A stretch of 64,000 nt of DNA. Origin: Nocardiopsis potens DSM 45234. GTDB lineage: Bacteria > Actinomycetota > Actinomycetes > Streptosporangiales > Streptosporangiaceae. The stretch spans positions 101,855 to 165,854 of the forward strand of contig NZ_ANBB01000013.1 of the NCBI RefSeq assembly GCF_000341105.1, in the 5' to 3' direction. The notes beneath the pieces were generated by a model. That model was given only the letters and a program-made list of their open reading frames with translations. It had not been told where the DNA came from and made no database searches. The translations under genes were made by a program, and so were the position numbers. Position 1 is the stretch's first letter. Each line of letters begins with the position of its first letter. Below are positions 25,896-35,355 of this stretch, one piece after another.

Positions 25896-27973
25896 GCACC
25901 CGCGCCCCGGCTCCGGGGGCGCTCGGCGGGACCGCCGGGCGCCCCTCCGGAGCCCCGAAGCCCCCTGCGCGGCGGCTCTCCCCCGCCGCCTCGGCCGCCG
26001 CGGTCCTCCTCGGCGGCCTGCTGGCGCTGGCCGCCGTCGCCCTGCTGCACCTGGGGTACGGCCGCACCGGCGTCGGCCTGTCCGACCTGCCGGCCCTGAT
26101 CGGCGGGGACGAGCACGCCCGCGCGGTGCTGCTGGGCGCGCGGCTGCCGCGCACCCTCGCCGGGCTGGTGGCCGGCGCCGCGCTGGCGGTCTCCGGTGCG
26201 CTGCTGCAGTCCTGCGTGCGCAACCCGCTCGCCTCCCCGGACACCCTCGGTGTGACCGCCGGCGGCTATCTGGCGGTGGTGCTGGCCGGCGTCACCGGGG
26301 CCTCCTTCGGGGACCTGCCCAGGGGCGCGCTCGCGTTCCTGGGCGGGCTGGCCGCCGCCGCGCTGGTGCACGCCGTGGCCGGCGGCCGCAGCGCCTCCTC
26401 GCACCTGGTGCTGGCCGGGGTGGCGGTGTCGCTGGCGCTGTCCAGCGTGTCGGCGGTGCTGGTGCTGCTCTTCCAGGAGGAGACCGGCGCGGTGTTCTTC
26501 TGGGGACACGGTTCGCTGGCCGTGGCCGACAGCGGACGGTCGCTGGCGCTGCTGCCGCTGCTGGCCGCGGGCCTGGTCGGCGGCCTGCTGCTCGCCCGCG
26601 GCCTGGACATCCTGGCCACCGGCGACGACACCGCCCGCGGGCTGGGCGTCCGGGTGGGGCGGCTGCGGCTGTCGGCGGTGCTGCTCTCGGTGCTGCTCGC
26701 CGCCGCCGCGGTCGCGATCACCGGCCCGATCGGGTTCATCGGGCTGGCCGCGCCGCACATCGTGCGGCTGTGCGGGGTGCGCGGGCACCGGGTGCTGCTG
26801 CCCGCCGCCGCGCTGTGGGGCGGCGCCCTGCTGCTCGGCGCCGACCTGCTGGCCCGGGTCACCTCGCCCACCGGCAACGAGGTGCCGGCCGGTGTGGTCG
26901 CGGCGCTGTTCGGCGCCCCGCTGTTCCTGCTGCTGGCCCGCAGGCTGCCGGCGGAGCCGCCCGCGCCGCCGGCGGCGCCGGGGGCGCGCGGCGGCCGCCG
27001 GTTCCCGCTGCCGCTGGTGCTGGGCGCGGGGTCGCTGGGGCTGGCCGCCCTGGTCGCGGCCGGGCTGCTGGCCGGCGACGTGGCGGTGCCGCCGGGGGAG
27101 CTGCTCTCGCTGGCCACCGGGGGCGGCTCCGACCTGGCCCGCAACGTGGTCGCCGAGTACCGGCTGCCCCGGCTGCTGGTGGCGGCGCTGGCCGGCGCGC
27201 TGCTGGCGGTGGCGGGCGGGATCGTGCAGACGGTGTCCCGCAACCCGCTGGCCGACCTGACCGTCATGGGGGTGAGCGGCGGTGCGGGCCTGGGCGCGGC
27301 CGTGGTGCTGGTGGCGCTGCCGGCGCTGCCCTACGCGCTGCTGCCGGCGGCGGCCTTCGCCGGCGGGGCGGCGGCGTTCCTGCTCGCCTACGGGCTGTCC
27401 CGGCACCGCGGCTCGGTGGCGCCGGAGCGGCTGGTGCTGGTGGGCGTCGGCGTCTTCGCGCTGACCACGGCGGCCACCAACTACCTGGTCACCGGGGCGC
27501 GGTTCCGCACCGCCCAGGCGCTGACCTGGCTGTCGGGCAGCACCTACGCGCGCGACCACACCGACCTGGCGGTGCTGGCCGCCGCCGCGGCGGCGGGGGC
27601 GGTCCTGCTGGTCCTGGCGCTGCGCCGGATCGACCTGCTCGCGCTGGGCGAGGACACGCCGCGCACGCTCGGCCTGCCGCTGGAGCGCACCCGGCTCGCC
27701 GTGCTGATCCTGGCGGTGGCGCTGGCCGCGTGCGCGGTCGCGGTGGTCGGCACGGTGGCCTTCATCGGCCTGGTCGCCCCGCACGCCGCCCGGTTGGCGG
27801 CGGGGCCGCGGGCGCACCGGATGCTGCCGGTGGCCGCCCTGTTCGGCGCGGCGCTGCTGGTGGCCGCCGACACCCTGGGCCGGGTGCTCATCGCCCCGGC
27901 CGAGATCCCCTCGGGGCTGCTCGCCGCGCTGATCGGCACGCCCTACTTCGTGTGGCGGCTGCGCCGCGGCTGA
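25892..27973 (+). CDS. fused FecCD-type siderophore permease (FhuB-like)
   Basis: 693 residues containing two FecCD permease halves in one chain, about 30-345 and 355-690, each with the family hallmarks: LPRTLAGLVAGAALAVSGALLQ and LPRLLVAALAGALLAVAGGIVQ, G-x-x-x-x-R-N-P-L-A, and the coupling GFIGLAAPHIVR / AFIGLVAPHAAR. Around 18-20 helices. Fusion makes a pseudo-heterodimer as in FhuB, so a single ATPase dimer completes the importer. Start ATG overlaps the lipoprotein stop. Length and both coupling loops look intact. Confidence 0.93.
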   Translation: MSTRAPAPGALGGTAGRPSGAPKPPARRLSPAASAAAVLLGGLLALAAVALLHLGYGRTGVGLSDLPALIGGDEHARAVLLGARLPRTLAGLVAGAALAVSGALLQSCVRNPLASPDTLGVTAGGYLAVVLAGVTGASFGDLPRGALAFLGGLAAAALVHAVAGGRSASSHLVLAGVAVSLALSSVSAVLVLLFQEETGAVFFWGHGSLAVADSGRSLALLPLLAAGLVGGLLLARGLDILATGDDTARGLGVRVGRLRLSAVLLSVLLAAAAVAITGPIGFIGLAAPHIVRLCGVRGHRVLLPAAALWGGALLLGADLLARVTSPTGNEVPAGVVAALFGAPLFLLLARRLPAEPPAPPAAPGARGGRRFPLPLVLGAGSLGLAALVAAGLLAGDVAVPPGELLSLATGGGSDLARNVVAEYRLPRLLVAALAGALLAVAGGIVQTVSRNPLADLTVMGVSGGAGLGAAVVLVALPALPYALLPAAAFAGGAAAFLLAYGLSRHRGSVAPERLVLVGVGVFALTTAATNYLVTGARFRTAQALTWLSGSTYARDHTDLAVLAAAAAAGAVLLVLALRRIDLLALGEDTPRTLGLPLERTRLAVLILAVALAACAVAVVGTVAFIGLVAPHAARLAAGPRAHRMLPVAALFGAALLVAADTLGRVLIAPAEIPSGLLAALIGTPYFVWRLRRG

Positions 27974-28034
27974 GGCCCCGCACCGCGGCCGGGCCGCCCG
28001 GCGCCCCGGGCCGGCTCCGGCCCGATCTCCGCTT

Positions 28035-28070
28035 CCCCGGCCGGGCCGGAAAGGCCCGCCCCGGCCGGGG
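28035..28070 (+). terminator. hairpin after the siderophore operon
   Basis: Perfect 10-bp arms CCCCGGCCGG (28035-28044) and CCGGCCGGGG (28061-28070) about 60 bases beyond the permease stop. Confidence 0.45.
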
Positions 28071-28265
28071 GTACGGCGCCCGCACGTCCGGCACGGGGCC
28101 GGTCGGCGCCCCCGTCGATCCGGGCCGGCGGCGAGGCGGGGGAGGCGTCCTGCGGAGACGGGTTTCCGGCTGCAAGGGCGGCGGGCGGTGCTCCGCCCGC
28201 CGCCGGCCCGAGCCGGAAGTGCCGGAGGCCGCACGGGCACGGGCATAGGACGCCCCGGCGGGGCG

Positions 28266-29384
28266 TCAGCCCCTCGGGGCGTTCAGGGCGAACCGGGGGC
28301 TCAGCGGGGGGCCGCCGCCGGCCAGGTCGGCGGCGCTCTCCCCGACCAGCGGGGCGAACTTGGCGCCGTGCCCGGAGCAGGGCGAGCAGACCACCACCGG
28401 GCCGGAGCGGTCCAGCACGAACTCCTCGTCCGCGGTGGAGGTGTACAGGCAGGTCGCCTCGTTGAACGGCTCCGGGTCCAGCCCCGGCAGCCAGCGGCGG
28501 ACGTAGTCGGCGACCCGCTCCCGGGCGCGCGGGTCGACCGCCCCGCTGCGGGTGTCCGGGGTGACCGGGGCGCCCAGCGGGTCGCGGTACTCGGCGATCT
28601 TGCGGCCGTCGCCGGGCCCGCCGTCGCGCCCGCCGGGCAGGCTGTAGACCACCGGGTCGGCGGTGTGGTGCACGGCGGTCGGGGCGTCGGCGGCCAGCCC
28701 GCGCCGCGGGAAGTGGAAGACCTGCTGCTGGGTGACGGCCAGTTCGGGCAGCGGCACCAGCCCGCCGAGCAGCCCTGCGGCCCAGGCGCCGGCCGCGACC
28801 ACGGCGCGCCGGGCCCGCACCGTCCCGGCCGCGGTCTCCAGCCGGACCCGGTCGCCGTCGACCGCGATCCGCCGGACGGGGGTCTCGGGGTGCACCGAGC
28901 AGCCGCCGGCGCGGGCCAGGGCGGTGAAGGCGGCGACCGCGCCGTCTGCGTCGACGGTCCCGGCCTCGGGGTGGAACAGCACCCGGCCCTCGAAGCGCAT
29001 GCCGGGCCAGCGCCGCTCGGCCTCGGCCGGGTCGAGCAGCTCGTGCGGGAGGCCCTGGGCCTCCAGTACCGCGGCGATCTCCCCGACCCCGGAGCGCCCG
29101 TGGTCCAGGCCGCCGGTCATCCGCAGCAGCGCCCGCCCCGACCGCTCCTCGGCCTCCCGCCACAGCTCCATGGCCCGCCCGGTGAGCCGCACGTGCAACG
29201 GGTCGGCGTAGGCGCGGCGGACGATCCGCGCGCTCCCGTGCGAGCTTCCGGCGCGGTGGCCGATCGGGTACTGCTCGAACAGCGCCGCCGAGCGGCCCCG
29301 GCGGGCCAGCGCCCAGGCGGCGGCCGAGCCCATCAGCCCGGCGCCGACCACGGCCGTCTCCACCTCGCGGGGAACAGCGTCCAT
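28266..29384 (-). CDS. sarcosine-oxidase/N-methyl-amino-acid oxidase-like flavoenzyme
   Basis: 372 residues from ATG 29384. The FAD-binding fingerprint TAVVGAGLMGSAAAWALARRG and the SSHGSARIVRRAY loop are those of the monomeric sarcosine oxidase/SolA family. NEATCLYTSTADEEFVLD and SPCSGHGAKF near the C terminus include Cys residues in the region where FAD is covalently held in this family. It would oxidise a secondary amine such as sarcosine or an N-methyl amino acid, giving hydrogen peroxide. Stand-alone, divergent from 29568. Confidence 0.88.
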   Translation of the reverse strand: MDAVPREVETAVVGAGLMGSAAAWALARRGRSAALFEQYPIGHRAGSSHGSARIVRRAYADPLHVRLTGRAMELWREAEERSGRALLRMTGGLDHGRSGVGEIAAVLEAQGLPHELLDPAEAERRWPGMRFEGRVLFHPEAGTVDADGAVAAFTALARAGGCSVHPETPVRRIAVDGDRVRLETAAGTVRARRAVVAAGAWAAGLLGGLVPLPELAVTQQQVFHFPRRGLAADAPTAVHHTADPVVYSLPGGRDGGPGDGRKIAEYRDPLGAPVTPDTRSGAVDPRARERVADYVRRWLPGLDPEPFNEATCLYTSTADEEFVLDRSGPVVVCSPCSGHGAKFAPLVGESAADLAGGGPPLSPRFALNAPRG

Positions 29385-29567
29385 CGCGGCCTCCGTCCGC
29401 TCCGAATCCGGCCGGGCCCGGGGCGGCGCCCGCCGTGCCGGACACGGTAGCGCCCGCCCGCGCACCGGCGGTGAGCGGCACGGCTTTACCCGGGCGCGGG
29501 CCCGCGCCGATGATCGGAGGGCGCGGCCCGGCCGGGCCGCGGACCCCCCGACGCGAGGAGGCCCCCC

Positions 29568-30047
29568 TTGGCTGTTCAGGTGTGCTCGCTGATCTGCGGC
29601 GACCCCCAGCCGATCCCCGGCGGGGGCGGCTATTCGCTGCTGCGGTTCCCCTATGCCGGCGAGTCCCACGACCCGTGGCGGATGCACCACCCCGAGCAGC
29701 CCGACGGCGGGCGCTCGGACTACCCCGACGACCGGTCCTCGCTGATCTGGCCGGCCGCGGCCGGGTGGGGCACCCTGCACGCGATGATCCAGTGGGAGGC
29801 CGGCCCCTACCGCGAGCTGCGGGACCGGTTCGTGCGCGATCCGCTCGGGCTGTCCGGCGGCGCCGACTCCACCGCCACCGACCACCGCCCGCCCTCCCCC
29901 GGGATGCAGTGCTTCACCAAGGTGCACGGGATCTTCGTCCGCCCGGACACCCCGCTGGCGGTGATGGTGGGACACACCGGGGCCGACACCGCGACCGTGG
30001 TGCACGCCCAGTTCAAACTGGTCATCGAGGCGGTGGACCGGCCGTGA
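29568..30047 (+). CDS. hypothetical protein paired with GH25-like protein
   Basis: 159 residues from a TTG start, chosen because a CGAGGAGG ribosome-binding stretch lies just upstream. It opens MAVQVCSLICGDPQPIPGGGGYSLLRFPYAGESHDPWRMH and ends in MVGHTGADTATVVHAQFKLVIEAV, a beta-rich pattern. No signal peptide. The style recalls phage tail or head-accessory proteins, but no family is recognised. It forms a pair with the next gene, 40 bp downstream on the same strand. Confidence 0.6.
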   Translation: MAVQVCSLICGDPQPIPGGGGYSLLRFPYAGESHDPWRMHHPEQPDGGRSDYPDDRSSLIWPAAAGWGTLHAMIQWEAGPYRELRDRFVRDPLGLSGGADSTATDHRPPSPGMQCFTKVHGIFVRPDTPLAVMVGHTGADTATVVHAQFKLVIEAVDRP

Positions 30048-30087
30048 GGACGGCGCCGGCCGGCGCGGCGCGCGGGAGGGGCGGCGG

Positions 30088-31311
30088 ATGACCGGGCTGA
30101 CCAGGGCGGTCGACACCGACTTCGGCGGCGGCGGGCCGCCCCGGGAGCGGGCCTGGTTCGACCGCCTCCGCGACCTGGGGTACGGCGGGTTCATCACCAC
30201 CGCGCACACCTTCTGGGACGGGGTCCCCGAGCGCAACGGCCACGCCGCGGCGGCGCTGGAGCGGGCCCTGGCCGCGGGGCTGTGGGTCGGCTGCTACTCC
30301 CGGCCGGTGCACCTGTGGGAGGAGGGGGTGCGCGCGCTGCCCGCCGAGCTCCGCGCCGAGCTGAGGTTCTTCGTGCTGGACGTGGAGCCCGAACCGGGCG
30401 GACCTTACCCGCTGCGGCGGGAGTACGTGGACGGGGTCCGCTCCTACGGGCTGCGGCCCGCCGTCTACACCGGGCGCGGCATGTGGGGGGACGTGATGGG
30501 CCCCGGCGCGGCGGGCTTCGGCGACGTCGCGCTGCACGAGTTCGCCGGGGACACCGCGGGCTGGCCGTCCTCGATCGGTGAGGCGCCGCGGTCCTCCTTC
30601 GGCGGCTGGAACCGGCCGGCCCTGCCCGCGACGGTTCGGGCCGGGTGGCAGGTGCGGATGCAGGACCCGCCGTCGGTGGACGGCACCCCGGTGGACGACA
30701 GCGTGTTCACCGAGGAGTTCGTGCACGGGGCCGAGGACGCGTTCGTCTCCGCGTCGCAGGCCGGCGGGTACACCCGCACCGTCACCGTGCCCACGCCGGA
30801 CGGGGCGGCGCCGGGGCACCGGCTGCTGCTGCACGCCTGCGCCAACGACCGCGACCGGCCGGCCGCGCCGGAGGGGTGGTCGCCGCTCCGGCGCGAGCAG
30901 GTCGGCGACGGGGTGGCGGTGTGGCTGTTCGAGCGCGCGGCCGCCGGCGCCCCCGCCGCCCACCGGATCGCCTTCGACGGGAGGCACTGGCACTTCGCCG
31001 CGGTCACCGCCTGGCGCGGCACCGGCCCGGTGGCCGCGCACACCGCCGCCTCCCACTGGGACACCGCCCTGGTCGCCGCCCCGCCCCCGCCGGGCGCGGC
31101 CGCCGGGGTGCGCGTGGTCGCCGGTTTCAACTGGGAGGAGACGCCCAAGTCGCTGCCGGGGGTGCGGACCGTGGTGCACCAGCCGCGCGGCCTGGCGGTC
31201 GGCTACCGGATGCCCTCTCCCGCCGGGGAGGCGCCCCCGGTCCGGGTCGCCGCCGGCACCCCCGGGCACATGGCCGCCCTGGAGGCGGTCCTGCCGTACC
31301 GGCCCGGCTGA
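30088..31311 (+). CDS. GH25-like TIM-barrel protein with C-terminal beta domain
   Basis: 407 residues from ATG after GGGAGGGGCGGCGG. The first ~190 residues look like a glycosidase-type barrel: DTDFGGGGPPRERAWFDRLRDLGYGGF, AAGLWVGCYSRP, then FFVLDVEPEPGG (acidic cluster at the usual catalytic strand) and YGLRPAVYTGRGMW. The remaining ~210 residues form a beta-rich, phage-structural-like domain (HRIAFDGRHWHFAAVTAWRGTGPVAAH). No signal peptide, so if it acts on cell wall it must be exported another way. It might be a domesticated phage-tail module. Activity is inferred only. Confidence 0.55.
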   Translation: MTGLTRAVDTDFGGGGPPRERAWFDRLRDLGYGGFITTAHTFWDGVPERNGHAAAALERALAAGLWVGCYSRPVHLWEEGVRALPAELRAELRFFVLDVEPEPGGPYPLRREYVDGVRSYGLRPAVYTGRGMWGDVMGPGAAGFGDVALHEFAGDTAGWPSSIGEAPRSSFGGWNRPALPATVRAGWQVRMQDPPSVDGTPVDDSVFTEEFVHGAEDAFVSASQAGGYTRTVTVPTPDGAAPGHRLLLHACANDRDRPAAPEGWSPLRREQVGDGVAVWLFERAAAGAPAAHRIAFDGRHWHFAAVTAWRGTGPVAAHTAASHWDTALVAAPPPPGAAAGVRVVAGFNWEETPKSLPGVRTVVHQPRGLAVGYRMPSPAGEAPPVRVAAGTPGHMAALEAVLPYRPG

Positions 31312-31325
31312 CCGCGGCCGCGATG

Positions 31326-31405
31326 CCCCGCCCCAGGGCGATGATCTCGGCGCCGTCGCCGTCTCGACCGGCTTCGAGACTGCGGCGGCGCCGAGGTCAT
31401 CGGGG
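31326..31405. repeat. dispersed palindromic element, copy 2
   Basis: Flank CCCCGCCCCAGGGC then GATGATCTCGGCGCCG (31340-31355), paired with CGGCGCCGAGGTCATC (31386-31401; one wobble position) and an inner hairpin GTCTCGA/TCGAGAC. It separates convergent genes and its right edge overlaps the last codons of the response-regulator gene. Confidence 0.72.
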
Positions 31406-32092
31406 AGAGGCGGGTGGCGGTCCGGCGCACCGGCCGGAGGGCGCGGACAGCAGGCCCAGGTGGAGCGCGCGCAGCACGGCGCGGGTGCGGTCCTTGACGC
31501 CGAACTTGGCCAGCACCGTGGAGACGTGGTTCTTCACGGTGCCCTCGGCGAGGAAGAGGGCGTCGGCGATCTCCCGGTTGGTGAAGCCGCCGGCCAGCAG
31601 CCGCAGGATCTCGGTCTCCCGCGGTGTCAGCGGCTCGGGGACGGGCAGGTGGGCGAACCCGTCGGGTTCCGGTTTCGCGCCGACGGTGCGCAGCAGCCGG
31701 TCGGTGAGCGCGGGCCGGACCAGCGTGCCCCCCTCGGCCAGCGTCCGGACCGCCCCGACCAGCTCCTCCAGGGTGACGTCCTTGAGCAGGTAGCCGCGGG
31801 CTCCGGCGCGCAGCGCGCGCAGCACCAGTTCGTCGTCGTCGAAGGTGGTGAGGACGAGCACCGGTACGGTGCCGCCGGCCTCGCGCAGCGCCTCCAGGGT
31901 GGCGATGCCGTCCCGGCCGGGCATCCGCAGGTCGAGCAGGAGGACGTCGGGCCGCTCCCGCTCGACGGCGGCCAGCGCCTCGTCGCCGTCCGCGGCGCGC
32001 CCCACCACCTCGATCTCCCCGCTGAGCGCGAGCAGGTTCTCGATGCCCTGGCGGACCAGGGTCTGGTCGTCGGCCACGCAGACCCGGATCAC
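31397..32092 (-). CDS. NarL/DesR-type response regulator
   Basis: 231 residues from GTG 32092. Receiver domain with CVADDQ, phosphorylation Asp in LLLDLRMPG (near 53), and Lys in YLLKDV; LuxR-type HTH at the C terminus, TPRETEILRLLAGGFTNREIADALFLAEGTVKNHVSTVLAKFG. The GTG overlaps the histidine-kinase stop, so the pair is translationally coupled. It likely controls the divergent ABC exporter genes at 33410-35131. Confidence 0.92.
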   Translation of the reverse strand: MIRVCVADDQTLVRQGIENLLALSGEIEVVGRAADGDEALAAVERERPDVLLLDLRMPGRDGIATLEALREAGGTVPVLVLTTFDDDELVLRALRAGARGYLLKDVTLEELVGAVRTLAEGGTLVRPALTDRLLRTVGAKPEPDGFAHLPVPEPLTPRETEILRLLAGGFTNREIADALFLAEGTVKNHVSTVLAKFGVKDRTRAVLRALHLGLLSAPSGRCAGPPPASPR

Positions 32093-33249
32093 GTCGGCAC
32101 CGCCTCCCGGGCGGGCAGTTCGGCGCGGACCGAGAAGCCGTCCGAGCCGTCGAGTTCGACGGTCCCGCCGAGCGCCGCCACCCGCTCCCGCAGTCCGCGC
32201 AGCCCGTTGCCGGGGACGACGCGGGCGGCGCCGACCCCGTCGTCCCGCGCCTCCAGGCGCACGCCGGCGCCGTCGGCGGTGAGCCGCACCCGCAGTTCGC
32301 CGGCGCCGGAGTGGCGGATGGCGTTGGTGGCGATCTCCTGCACCGCGCGCACCAGGGCGGCGGCGCGTTCGTCGTCGACGTCGATGCCCGGGTCGGCCTC
32401 CAGGACCGTGCGCGGGCGGGGGATCCCCTCCAGCACGGCGGCCAGCGCGGCGTGCAGGTCGAAGGAGCGGTGCCGCTCGCTCCCCACCACCGAGCGCACG
32501 TCGGCGAGGAGCTCCTTGGCCAGCCCCCGCGCCCGGGCCACGTGCTCCCGGGCGGGGCCCTCCGCGCGGTGCACGGCGATCTCCAGCTCCAGCGCCAGGG
32601 CGGTGAGCTGGTGGCCGAGGACGTCGTGCAGCTCGCGGGAGATGCGCAGCCGCTCGCGGGCCTGGCTGGATTCGGCCAGCAGCGCCGAGGCGCCGCGCAG
32701 CTCCACGTGGGCGGCCGAGAGGGCCTTCAGCGCCTCGGCGGCCCGCCGGTGGCTCCACACCATCGCCCCGGTGCCCGCCTGCAGCAGCCCGTAGAGGACC
32801 ACCGAGACGAGCGCCTCGGAGGGGCGGGCCGCCTGCTCCACCAGCGGCCCCAGTCCCAGGGCCGCGGCGGCCAGCACCGCGGAGTTCCAGGCGATGGCGG
32901 CGGCGGTCCCGCGCAGCCCGCCGTGCATCGCGCAGAGCGCGGCGCCGACCACCAGGAGGATGAGGCCCATCCCGCCGCGGTTGGGCGAGAGCAGCACCAC
33001 GGCCGAGGCGGTGAGCACCGGCGGGGCGAGCAGGAGCAGCCGGGCCCGGGCCGAGGAGGGGGTGGGGCGCACGGCCGCGGCCACCAGCGCGGCCAGGCAG
33101 GCGACGAAGACCGCGAGCCACCCGGCGAAGTAGGGCCAGGGGGCGGCGGCCAGCACGCCGGAGCCTTCCACCGCTCCGATGAGCAGGCACACGGCCAGCA
33201 TGCCGATGCCCGCCCACATCTCCGTTCGGCCGCCGCCTCCGCCGTCCAT
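32089..33249 (-). CDS. sensor histidine kinase (DesK/LiaS type)
   Basis: 386 residues. Five or six hydrophobic segments in the first 160 residues form the membrane sensor; the dimerisation motif RLRISRELHDVLGHQLTALALELE carries the phospho-His, and EIATNAIRHSGAGELRVRL and NGLRGLRERVAALGG are the N and G boxes of the HATPase_c domain. It resembles three-component systems that watch membrane or cell-wall stress. It forms an operon with the response regulator (GTGA overlap) and is divergent from the ABC transporter. Confidence 0.92.
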   Translation of the reverse strand: MDGGGGGRTEMWAGIGMLAVCLLIGAVEGSGVLAAAPWPYFAGWLAVFVACLAALVAAAVRPTPSSARARLLLLAPPVLTASAVVLLSPNRGGMGLILLVVGAALCAMHGGLRGTAAAIAWNSAVLAAAALGLGPLVEQAARPSEALVSVVLYGLLQAGTGAMVWSHRRAAEALKALSAAHVELRGASALLAESSQARERLRISRELHDVLGHQLTALALELEIAVHRAEGPAREHVARARGLAKELLADVRSVVGSERHRSFDLHAALAAVLEGIPRPRTVLEADPGIDVDDERAAALVRAVQEIATNAIRHSGAGELRVRLTADGAGVRLEARDDGVGAARVVPGNGLRGLRERVAALGGTVELDGSDGFSVRAELPAREAVPT

Positions 33250-33409
33250 GGCTCCGACCCTACCGAGCGGGCCCGCGCCGCCGGCAGGTGCCGGAAGTCA
33301 CGGGCGGAACCGGTGACGAGCGGCAGATACGCCGGAGGGGTGCGCCTTCCTAGCGTGGTCGGCACCGGGGCGGGAACCGCGCCCCGGTGTTCGGAGAGGA
33401 GGCGCGGAC

Positions 33410-34351
33410 ATGGCCGCCATCGAGATCGAGGGGCTGCGCAAGAGCTACCGCGGGCGGGCCGTCGTCGACGGGGTCGACCTGGCCGTCGAGCAGGGCGAGG
33501 TCTTCGGGGTGCTGGGGCGCAACGGCGCCGGGAAGACGACGACGGTGGAGTGCGCCGTCGGGCTGCGCAGGCCGGACGGCGGGCGGGTGCGCGTCTTCGG
33601 CGCCGACCCGCGCCGGGAGCGCGACCGGGTGCGCCAGGCGGTCGGCGTCCAGCTGCAGCAGACCCACCTGCACCCCGCCCTCACCGTGATCGAGCTGGTG
33701 CGGATGTACCGGTCCTTCTACCCCGGCGGCCTGGACCCGGACGAGCTGGTCGAGCGCCTCGGCCTGGGCGGGGTGCGCGGCACCCGGTACGAGGGGCTCT
33801 CCGGCGGCGAGGGCCAGCGGCTGTCGATCGCGCTGGCGCTGGTGGGGCGGCCGCGGCTGGCCGTGCTGGACGAGCTGACCACCGGGCTGGACTCCTCGGC
33901 CCGCCGCGGCATGTGGGGGCTCATCGAGGGGATGCGCGACGAGGGCGTCACCGTGCTGCTGGTCACGCACTTCATGGAGGAGGCCGAGCGGCTGTGCGAC
34001 CGGATCGCGGTCTTCGACGCGGGCCGGGTGCTGGCGCTGGACACCCCGGCCGGCCTGATCGGCCGGGCCGGCGGCGGCGCGGAGGTGTCCTTCCGCGCCC
34101 ACGCCCCGCTGGAGCGCTCGCTGCTCACCGCGCTGCCCGGGGTGGAGGAGGTGGTCGTGCGCGGCGGGGAGGTGGCCGTCTCCGGCGGCGGCGACCTGGT
34201 CGGGGAGGTCACCGCCGCGCTGCTGCGGCACGGGGTGCCCGCCACCGACTTCCGCACCCGCACCGCCACGCTCGACGACGCCTTCCTCGCCCTCACCGGC
34301 CACGAACCGGAGGAGCCGGCGGCGGACGGCTCCGCGATGAAAGGACGATGA
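33410..34351 (+). CDS. ABC exporter ATP-binding protein
   Basis: 313 residues from ATG after GGAGAGGAGG. Walker A LGRNGAGKTTT, signature LSGGEGQR (a slight variant of GGQ), Walker B LAVLDELTTGLD, and switch His in LLVTHFMEEAERL. DELTTGLD instead of DEPTTGLD is typical of some DrrA-like exporters. The C-terminal ~80 residues are the DrrA-type accessory domain. It powers the membrane protein encoded next, 3 bp downstream, and is likely regulated by the divergent two-component pair. Confidence 0.92.
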   Translation: MAAIEIEGLRKSYRGRAVVDGVDLAVEQGEVFGVLGRNGAGKTTTVECAVGLRRPDGGRVRVFGADPRRERDRVRQAVGVQLQQTHLHPALTVIELVRMYRSFYPGGLDPDELVERLGLGGVRGTRYEGLSGGEGQRLSIALALVGRPRLAVLDELTTGLDSSARRGMWGLIEGMRDEGVTVLLVTHFMEEAERLCDRIAVFDAGRVLALDTPAGLIGRAGGGAEVSFRAHAPLERSLLTALPGVEEVVVRGGEVAVSGGGDLVGEVTAALLRHGVPATDFRTRTATLDDAFLALTGHEPEEPAADGSAMKGR

Positions 34352-34354
34352 CCG

Positions 34355-35131
34355 ATGACCGGAACCGCTCTTCCCGCCGCCCGCCGCCCCGGCCCGGCCG
34401 CCTGGGGGCAGCTGCTGCTGGCCGAGGCCCGGATGGTCGTGCGCGACACCTCCGGGCTCGTCGTGCCGATCGGCTTCCCCGTCCTGCTGCTGGTGATGAA
34501 CGGGGTGTCGCAGGGCGGCGACCAGGTGCTGCCGGGCGGCACCACCGTGATGAACGGGATCATCATGCCGCTGACCACCACCATGGTGGTGGCCCTGGTG
34601 GGCGTGGTGAACATGCCGTCCTTCCTGTGCACCTACCGCAAGTACGGGATCCTGCGCCGGCTCTCCGTCACGCCCGCCCGGCCGGCGATGATCCTCGCCG
34701 CGCAGATGGCGGTGAGCCTGGTCCAGGTGCTGATCGGCGTCGGGCTGATGGCGGCGATCGGCGCACTGGCCTTCGGTGTGGCGGCGCCGCCGGCCCTGGG
34801 CTGGGCGCTGCTGGCCGGCGCGCTGCTGGTCGCCGCGATGTACGGGGTGGGCACGCTGATCGCCGCCGTCGCGCCGAGCGTCGGCGCCGGCCTGGCCATC
34901 GGGCTCGCCGCGTTCTTCGTGATGCTCGCCCTGGGCGGCGGGCTCGGCCCGATCGCGAACCTGCCCGAGGCCCTGCAGGCCGTCGGCGAGCGGCTGCCCT
35001 ATGGGGCCGGCAACGCCGCACTGGCCGCCGCCTGGTCGGGCGAGCGCCCGGAGGCCCTGCACCTGGCGGTGCTCGCCGTGTGGGGCGCGGTGACGGGCGG
35101 CCTGGCGGCGCGGTTCTTCCGCTGGACCTGA
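34355..35131 (+). CDS. ABC-2-type exporter membrane protein
   Basis: 258 residues, six hydrophobic segments (about 30-50, 62-85, 110-135, 142-165, 172-196, 230-250). YRKYGILRRLSVTPARPAMILAAQM is the typical ABC-2 coupling stretch. Three bases separate it from the ATPase stop, so one translational unit. It would export a lipid, peptide or drug; the identity is unknown. Confidence 0.9.
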   Translation: MTGTALPAARRPGPAAWGQLLLAEARMVVRDTSGLVVPIGFPVLLLVMNGVSQGGDQVLPGGTTVMNGIIMPLTTTMVVALVGVVNMPSFLCTYRKYGILRRLSVTPARPAMILAAQMAVSLVQVLIGVGLMAAIGALAFGVAAPPALGWALLAGALLVAAMYGVGTLIAAVAPSVGAGLAIGLAAFFVMLALGGGLGPIANLPEALQAVGERLPYGAGNAALAAAWSGERPEALHLAVLAVWGAVTGGLAARFFRWT

Positions 35132-35355
35132 CCCGGGGGCTCCCGGGCCCGCGGGCGCCGACCGGCCGCACCGCCTCCCCTGTGCCCCGGCCCCGGGGCC
35201 TGCCCGGAGGCCTGCGCGGGGGCCTCCCCGGTCGGCGCCGGACCTCCGGCGGGGGCGGCGGGCCCTCCGCCCGATCCTCTGCCCGGCGCCCCGGACCGCC
35301 GGCGGGCGCGGGTTAGCATGCGGTTCAGAACGTCCCCGGCGGAAGGAGGCCCCTC

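Noticed and set aside
24930..28246. Long minus-strand frames opposite the siderophore operon
   Set aside because: His/Gln/Gly-rich shadows of the real plus-strand genes, typical of high-GC DNA.
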